Below, piece by piece: positions 13,246-14,365 of a stretch of 14,365 nt of DNA. The translations under genes were made by a program, and so were the position numbers. The DNA comes from Lentisphaeria bacterium (lineage in GTDB: Bacteria; Verrucomicrobiota; Lentisphaeria; Victivallales; Victivallaceae): contig CAAGDG010000026.1 in NCBI GenBank assembly GCA_900768515.1, positions 1 through 14,365 on the forward strand. Reading direction: 5' to 3'. Each line of letters begins with the position of its first letter. Position 1 is the first letter of the stretch. The notes under the pieces are model-generated. The model was not told where the DNA came from and did no database searches. It saw only the letters and a list, made by a program, of their open reading frames with translations.

Positions 13246-14298
13246 ATGGCGGTTCGGTTGCATTGCATTCTGTTGAACGCCGCTTTGATCTTTTTCGTAG
13301 CGATTGCAAGCTGCGGGCAGGAGATTGTCGGGGATCGGACGCGGGGACGGGCGACCGCTTTCTCCCGGGAGGGACGCCGGTTGTTTGCCACTGCCGCGCA
13401 TGTTCTGCTGGGGAACGGGAGTTTTGAACTTTACGATGATGCCGGCCGGAAAATTCCGCTTTCCGGGCTGGAATGGTACGCCGGGCGGGATCTGGTTGTT
13501 CTGATTCCGCAGGAGAACAGCCCGGCGGCACGGGAGCCTGGGCGGACTCCGCTGCCCGGCGGTGCTGCATTCTATCGGGACGGGAGGGGCGCGGTCCGGG
13601 CTGTCGATTCCGGAACGGTGTGGATCGACGGGGAGGCGATTCCCGCCGGGGAGTCGGGCGGGCCGGTTTCGGACGCCGCGGGGCGCCCGTTTGCGATCCT
13701 GCGCGGGATGCGTACCGATTCCGGAGTTGTGGAAGCGGTACGAATCGACAATCTCCCGGTGGAAAAGCGGGAATTCATCGAAGCCGATCAGTTTGCGCGG
13801 TGGCTCGCCGCTTATGAGTCTTTGCGGCGAACGGGAGAGTGTTTGGATGCACTTGCTCCGTTACAGGGAGCGGCCCTGCGGCGGGCGGGGGCGGTCCTGC
13901 TGCGGGAGGCTCCGGAGCGACGTTCCGGTTGGGGGAAGGCGCTCGATGCGGCCTGGGACCGGGAGGCGGAGAAACTTTATCGGGCGGCGGCGTTTCTGGG
14001 GTTGTCACCGGAGGGGGAGGAATACCGCCTCCGGTTTTCATACTCGGAGAAGGGGTGGGAGTCGCTGGTCCGGGTTTACGGTCCGCCTGCTTTTTCCGTC
14101 GGCGGGGCGGAGTGGGGAATCCGTTGCTGGCGCCGGAAGGGGCGCACGATCTGGGCGGCTTACTGTCTCCGGGGAGCGGTTCCCGGGGAAATCGGACTCT
14201 CTGTCGACCCGGAAGAAGATGGATCGCCGCGTGATTGGGACAGGGATGAATGGGTGAAAAATAACATTTCCCCTCAATTTAAACAGAAAAAACCGTAA
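13246..14298 (+). CDS. Trypsin-like serine protease lipoprotein with an unrecognised C-terminal region
   Basis: The 350-aa product starts with a short basic n-region and a hydrophobic segment (8-22) ending in a lipobox AIAS-Cys23, so it is probably lipid-anchored outside the cytoplasmic membrane. A compact chymotrypsin-fold protease follows: His52 in FATAAHVLL, Asp82 in AGRDLVVLIP, and Ser137 in PAGESGGPVSDAAGRPFAI, the triad in the right order. The catalytic part (about 26-170) is short. Residues about 175-255 are mostly helical and about 258-320 look beta-rich; neither is recognised, and no PDZ domain is seen. I chose ATG 13246 because AAGAGG lies 6 nt upstream; an in-frame GTG at 13201 would add 15 residues. 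It is divergent from the peroxiredoxin gene and has a good promoter. Substrate and partners are unknown. Confidence 0.8.
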   Translation: MAVRLHCILLNAALIFFVAIASCGQEIVGDRTRGRATAFSREGRRLFATAAHVLLGNGSFELYDDAGRKIPLSGLEWYAGRDLVVLIPQENSPAAREPGRTPLPGGAAFYRDGRGAVRAVDSGTVWIDGEAIPAGESGGPVSDAAGRPFAILRGMRTDSGVVEAVRIDNLPVEKREFIEADQFARWLAAYESLRRTGECLDALAPLQGAALRRAGAVLLREAPERRSGWGKALDAAWDREAEKLYRAAAFLGLSPEGEEYRLRFSYSEKGWESLVRVYGPPAFSVGGAEWGIRCWRRKGRTIWAAYCLRGAVPGEIGLSVDPEEDGSPRDWDRDEWVKNNISPQFKQKKP

Positions 14299-14316
14299 AA
14301 AAAGCGGGAAATAGGT

Positions 14317-14344
14317 TTGACAAGCATAAAAAAGTGGATATATT
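14317..14344 (+). promoter_or_regulatory. Near-consensus promoter directed out of the right edge
   Basis: TTGACA (14317-14322, perfect) and TATATT (14339-14344, 5 of 6) are 16 nt apart, with an A-rich spacer. The start would be near 14351, leaving about 15 transcribed bases in the window. The controlled gene lies outside. No terminator separates it from the protease gene, which stops at 14298. Confidence 0.68.
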
Positions 14345-14365
14345 AGATTCCCGTTGCGCCTCGGA

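Noticed and set aside
1..14365. CRISPR arrays, transposase genes, integrase genes, attachment sites or prophage genes
   Set aside because: Looked for on both strands; no direct-repeat arrays, terminal inverted repeats or recognisable mobile-element proteins are present, and the tRNA is not flanked by a repeated 3' end.

Overview
The window is GC-rich, densely coded bacterial chromosome dominated by housekeeping genes. Nothing in it looks like a phage, transposon, CRISPR array or defence island. A HydE-type radical SAM maturase points to an anaerobe that makes [FeFe]-hydrogenase. Together with GC-rich coding, strong Shine-Dalgarno sites and a coccus-like truncated RodZ, this would suit a fermentative member of the PVC group such as Lentisphaerota (Victivallis-like). 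That placement is a low-confidence inference; no rRNA or marker comparison was possible.

Left part (1-7945), all on the minus strand. In transcription order: hisF (imidazole glycerol phosphate synthase, GTG start), a malic enzyme, an EamA/DMT-type transporter, a HAD phosphatase, ftsK (DNA translocase), a short RodZ-like membrane HTH protein, aroQ (type II dehydroquinase) and the first 73 codons of accB (biotin carboxyl carrier protein), which runs off the left edge. ftsK and the rodZ-like gene are clearly coupled (30 nt apart). aroQ-accB is the arrangement seen in many bacteria that link shikimate and fatty-acid genes. aroQ has a good sigma70-type promoter so close to its ATG that the mRNA may be leaderless.

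Middle part (7946-10803), plus strand. A divergent regulatory region with nested palindromes separates hisF from a nitroreductase gene. Seven nt downstream is an unrecognised 369-aa protein, then a terminator, then a D-hexose-6-phosphate mutarotase (YeaD-like). The mutarotase converges on hydE, with alternative GC-rich hairpins between the stop codons.

Right part (10804-14365). hydE (minus) has a long, structured upstream region that is open in frame. A tRNA-Asp gene (plus) has several unusual bases. A 2-Cys peroxiredoxin gene (minus) has a textbook terminator, a palindrome over its promoter and a strong hairpin in its 5' leader. Divergent from it is a gene for a trypsin-like serine-protease lipoprotein with an unrecognised C-terminal region. 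The last 50 bases carry a near-consensus promoter firing out of the window.

The genes serve separate pathways: histidine, aromatic amino acids, fatty acids, central carbon, cell division, hydrogenase maturation and peroxide removal. They do not form one system. The most interesting points are the divergent tRNA-Asp, the protease lipoprotein, the unknown 369-aa protein, the structured leaders of hydE and the peroxiredoxin gene, the possible leaderless aroQ mRNA and the roughly seven-fold excess of the hexamer TTCCGG.
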